Positions 3,986-5,758 of a stretch of DNA of 5,758 bases are shown in pieces. This DNA is from an uncultured Ruminococcus sp. (GTDB taxonomy: Bacteria; Bacillota; Clostridia; Oscillospirales; Acutalibacteraceae). A program made the position numbers and the translations under genes. Position 1 is the first letter of the stretch, and each line of letters starts with the position of its first letter. The notes under the pieces are model-generated. The model made no database searches. It was not told where the DNA came from and saw only the letters and a program-made list of their open reading frames with translations. Where the stretch lies: assembly GCA_902783065.1 (NCBI GenBank), contig CACZPV010000207.1, positions 1 to 5,758 of the forward strand. Reading direction: 5' to 3'.

Positions 3986-4474
3986 ATGAAAAGGAAATCT
4001 ACTGATGAATTAAATAAGATACTGAAAAGCAATATTCCCATATCTCAGTATCTCAAAGAAAACACCGCCAGTTTTCACAAGCTTACACTGCCTGAAACAT
4101 TTGAGATAATTCTGAAAGAAAACAGGATTTCAAAAGCACAGGCAGTAAAAGGATCGAATCTTGAAAGGACTAACGGATATCAGATACTCAGCGGAAAACG
4201 TAATCCCACGAGAGATATTCTGCTGCGAATGTGTATCGGAATGAAGGCAAGCAGCGAACAAACACGCATTTTGCTGCTTAAAATCAAGGCCGCTCCACTG
4301 TATTCCAAAGATAAAAGGGACAGCGTTATCCTTTTCGGAATCCTGCATCATATGAACCTGCAGGAAATCAATGAGCTGCTCTATCAGAACCAGCTGTTGT
4401 TCTGGGAAAATAAAATGCTGCACTCACAAACCGTGGGTGCAGCTGTTTTTTGTTATTTCAGATTAATGTTATGA
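3986..4474 (+). CDS. HTH (XRE-type) transcriptional regulator, C-terminus altered by probable stop-loss frameshift
   Basis: A DNA-binding protein with a helix-turn-helix at about residues 36-92. Segments are LPETFEIILKENRISKAQAVKGSNLERTN (35-63), the recognition region GYQILSGKRNPTRDILLRMCIGM (64-86) and a last helix EQTRILLLKI. Then comes a short helical region LYSKDKRDSVILFGI...LQEINELLYQN, the usual end of this family. As written the frame runs 162 residues, and its last part (from about residue 140) is encoded by the terminator hairpin and its U-tract. One extra C near 4402 would give Q-L-L-F-L-G-K and a TAA stop at 4411, 3 bp before the stem. That 142-residue form fits family length and the terminator position. 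The start at 3986 has AAGGA 8 nt upstream. It is divergent from the broken kinase gene and probably regulates the shared promoter region. An intact DNA-binding domain suggests it may still function. Confidence 0.8.
   Translation: MKRKSTDELNKILKSNIPISQYLKENTASFHKLTLPETFEIILKENRISKAQAVKGSNLERTNGYQILSGKRNPTRDILLRMCIGMKASSEQTRILLLKIKAAPLYSKDKRDSVILFGILHHMNLQEINELLYQNQLLFWENKMLHSQTVGAAVFCYFRLML
4417..4451. terminator. Bidirectional intrinsic terminator between HTH and LRR genes
   Basis: GCTGCACTCAC (4417-4427) pairs with GTGGGTGCAGC (4433-4443), an 11-bp stem with one G-T wobble and a 5-nt loop. On the plus strand it is followed by TG and a T6 run (4446-4451), ending HTH transcription. On the minus strand the stem is followed by ATTTTATTTT, and it lies about 45 nt past the stop of the LRR gene, so it can serve both convergent genes. 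It lies inside the HTH reading frame as currently annotated. Confidence 0.85.
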
Positions 4475-4487
4475 GTTGCGATAAAAC

Positions 4488-5758
4488 TTATTCTTCTACA
4501 AATTTTATATTATATTTGTTTGCAAAGGCTTCCGCTTCGCTGCCCTTTTTTCCATATATAACATAATAATATGAAAGTCCGCCCTTATCAAATTCCTCTA
4601 TCTCCTGTACACTTTGCGGAATATGTATCTTTACATCTTTTCCTTCTCTGTTACTTTGTAAATAATAACCTGAAAATGCCCAGCTAAAGATCTTTTTTAC
4701 ATTATCTGACAAGTATACTTCGGTAAGATTTTCGCATTGGTAAAACATTTCATGGTAAACGGATTCAGAATTTACAGTTACCTTTTTTAAATTCTTACAT
4801 TCGCTGAATTGACCCTCTTCATACCCATCCGGTTTCGTTTTATTTGAGTAAGCTTCCACTCCTTTTGGTATAGTCAATTCAGTGAATAAATTGCCAGAGA
4901 AGGCTTTTTCTCCTAATTTGATATTTTCAGGCAATTTCAGACTTCCCAATGAGCAATTCTCAAAAGCACCTTCACTGATAAATTTGATAGTATCAGGAAT
5001 ATCGATCTGAGTGAGAGCTTTATTTTTTCCAAAAGCATGTTCTCCAATTTTTTCGATTTTATCCCCTATAACAACTTTTTTCAGATTTTCACAGCCGTAA
5101 AAACAATAATCGGGTATTTTTTCTGTCAATTCTGTAAGTACAACCTCGGTGATACATGTTCTTTCAAGTGCATGCACACCCATAAAACTAATTGCAGACG
5201 GAAGCTTTAAATTTTTTATACCAAAACAGTTACAAAAAGCGTAATCCTCAATTTTATAAGCTGTTTCCGGAATATTTATCGTTTCAATCTCCGTATCGTA
5301 AAATGCATAATCTCCTATGACATAAACTGTATCAGGCAAATTAACAGATTTTATATTTTTGGGAAACGCGCTCTTATGAGATTCTTTGCCGTTACCTATT
5401 TTTCTGACCGGTACACCATCAATTGCCGAAGGAACCTTTACTTCGGTTGACGATCCCAGATATTCTATTATTTCTACAAAAGCTTCACGTTTAAAGTAAT
5501 CATCACGTTTATGTAACCAATATTTATATTCATTATTTTGCTTTTCTTCAATCGAAGCAGAGTATTCCTCGAAGTGATATTCTTCTGGCTTGATTTCTGA
5601 TTGAGAACTTTCCGGATCATCCGATTCATCTGTATTCAAATTGCTTACTTCTTTGTTTTTTGATGTATCATCTGCTTTTTCTACAGTATTAGTACATCCC
5701 ACTGCAAAAGGCACAATCATGGATACCGTCAATATCACGATAATTACTTTATTAAGAA
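4488..5758 (-). CDS. BspA-like leucine-rich-repeat (LRR_5) surface lipoprotein, 5' end outside window
   Basis: A secreted, lipid-anchored repeat protein. The frame stays open to the right edge (L-N-K-V-I-I-V-I-L-T-V-S-M-I-V-P-F-A-V-G-C), a lipoprotein signal peptide with lipobox A-V-G-C. The GTG at 5738 falls inside this hydrophobic segment and is not the start; only a few codons are missing. After the Cys comes a Ser/Asp/Glu/Lys linker of about 40 residues. At least nine BspA-type LRRs of about 22 residues follow, with the pattern I-P-D-T-V-x-x-I-G-D-Y-A-F-Y-x-T-x-I-E-T-I, including CFYGCENLKKVVIGDKIEKIGEHAF and FENCSLGSLKLPENI. The end, Y-G-K-K-G-S-E-A-E-A-F-A-N-K-Y-N-I-K-F, is the usual C-terminal cap of this family. 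Such proteins bind surface or host ligands; the ligand here cannot be predicted. It converges with the HTH gene and shares its terminator. Confidence 0.9.
   Translation of the reverse strand, partial: LNKVIIVILTVSMIVPFAVGCTNTVEKADDTSKNKEVSNLNTDESDDPESSQSEIKPEEYHFEEYSASIEEKQNNEYKYWLHKRDDYFKREAFVEIIEYLGSSTEVKVPSAIDGVPVRKIGNGKESHKSAFPKNIKSVNLPDTVYVIGDYAFYDTEIETINIPETAYKIEDYAFCNCFGIKNLKLPSAISFMGVHALERTCITEVVLTELTEKIPDYCFYGCENLKKVVIGDKIEKIGEHAFGKNKALTQIDIPDTIKFISEGAFENCSLGSLKLPENIKLGEKAFSGNLFTELTIPKGVEAYSNKTKPDGYEEGQFSECKNLKKVTVNSESVYHEMFYQCENLTEVYLSDNVKKIFSWAFSGYYLQSNREGKDVKIHIPQSVQEIEEFDKGGLSYYYVIYGKKGSEAEAFANKYNIKFVEE

Noticed and set aside
5736..5738. GTG start for the LRR lipoprotein
   Set aside because: The frame is open to the edge and includes L-N-K-V-I-I upstream. 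Starting at GTG would remove the positive n-region and part of the hydrophobic core of the signal peptide.
1..5758. CRISPR arrays, tRNA or rRNA genes, attachment sites
   Set aside because: No regularly spaced repeats, cloverleaf-like sequences, rRNA segments or integrase-associated repeats were seen on either strand.

Overview
The window looks like chromosome from a gut-type Clostridia bacterium, most likely Ruminococcus or a close Oscillospiraceae relative. The evidence is an AT-rich, tightly packed Gram-positive layout with strong AGGAGG-type ribosome sites. It also has the Clostridia-typical gene order tgt, yajC, TIGR04086 membrane protein, SCIFF peptide, and a BspA-like leucine-rich-repeat lipoprotein. 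No identification below genus is supported.

Layout. Nearly everything is on the minus strand, so genes are best read from right to left. At the right edge is the 5'-truncated LRR lipoprotein (4488-5758). It converges on the plus-strand HTH regulator gene (3986-4474), and a bidirectional hairpin terminator lies between them. That regulator is divergent from a broken Ser/Thr-kinase-like gene (3407-3914, minus), and their two extended -10 promoters overlap. Next comes a monocistronic unit: a perfect-consensus promoter, a possible 19-codon leader ORF whose stop overlaps the next start, and a 249-residue DUF2185/Imm33-like protein (2591-3340). A 15-bp perfect hairpin separates this from tgt (1352-2482). 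After a 220-bp spacer with a duplicated G6 motif and a strong promoter come yajC (721-1128) and the TIGR04086 membrane protein (220-609). A separate promoter then leads into the first 12 codons of a gene cut by the left edge (1-38), whose N-terminus matches SCIFF, the six-cysteine ranthipeptide precursor.

How the parts relate. The left half is a conserved clostridial block: queuosine tRNA modification (tgt), the Sec accessory subunit YajC, a small membrane protein of unknown role, and the SCIFF RiPP precursor. The radical-SAM maturase should lie just beyond the left edge. The right half is accessory. A regulator/kinase divergent pair is decaying there: the kinase has a frameshift, has lost its C-lobe and carries Glu in place of the DFG Asp. 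The regulator appears to have lost its stop codon by a one-base deletion, so it now reads through its own terminator.

Most worth checking are the edge-cut SCIFF gene, the coupled tri-cysteine leader ORF before the Imm33-like gene, and the stop-loss and frameshift lesions in the divergent pair.
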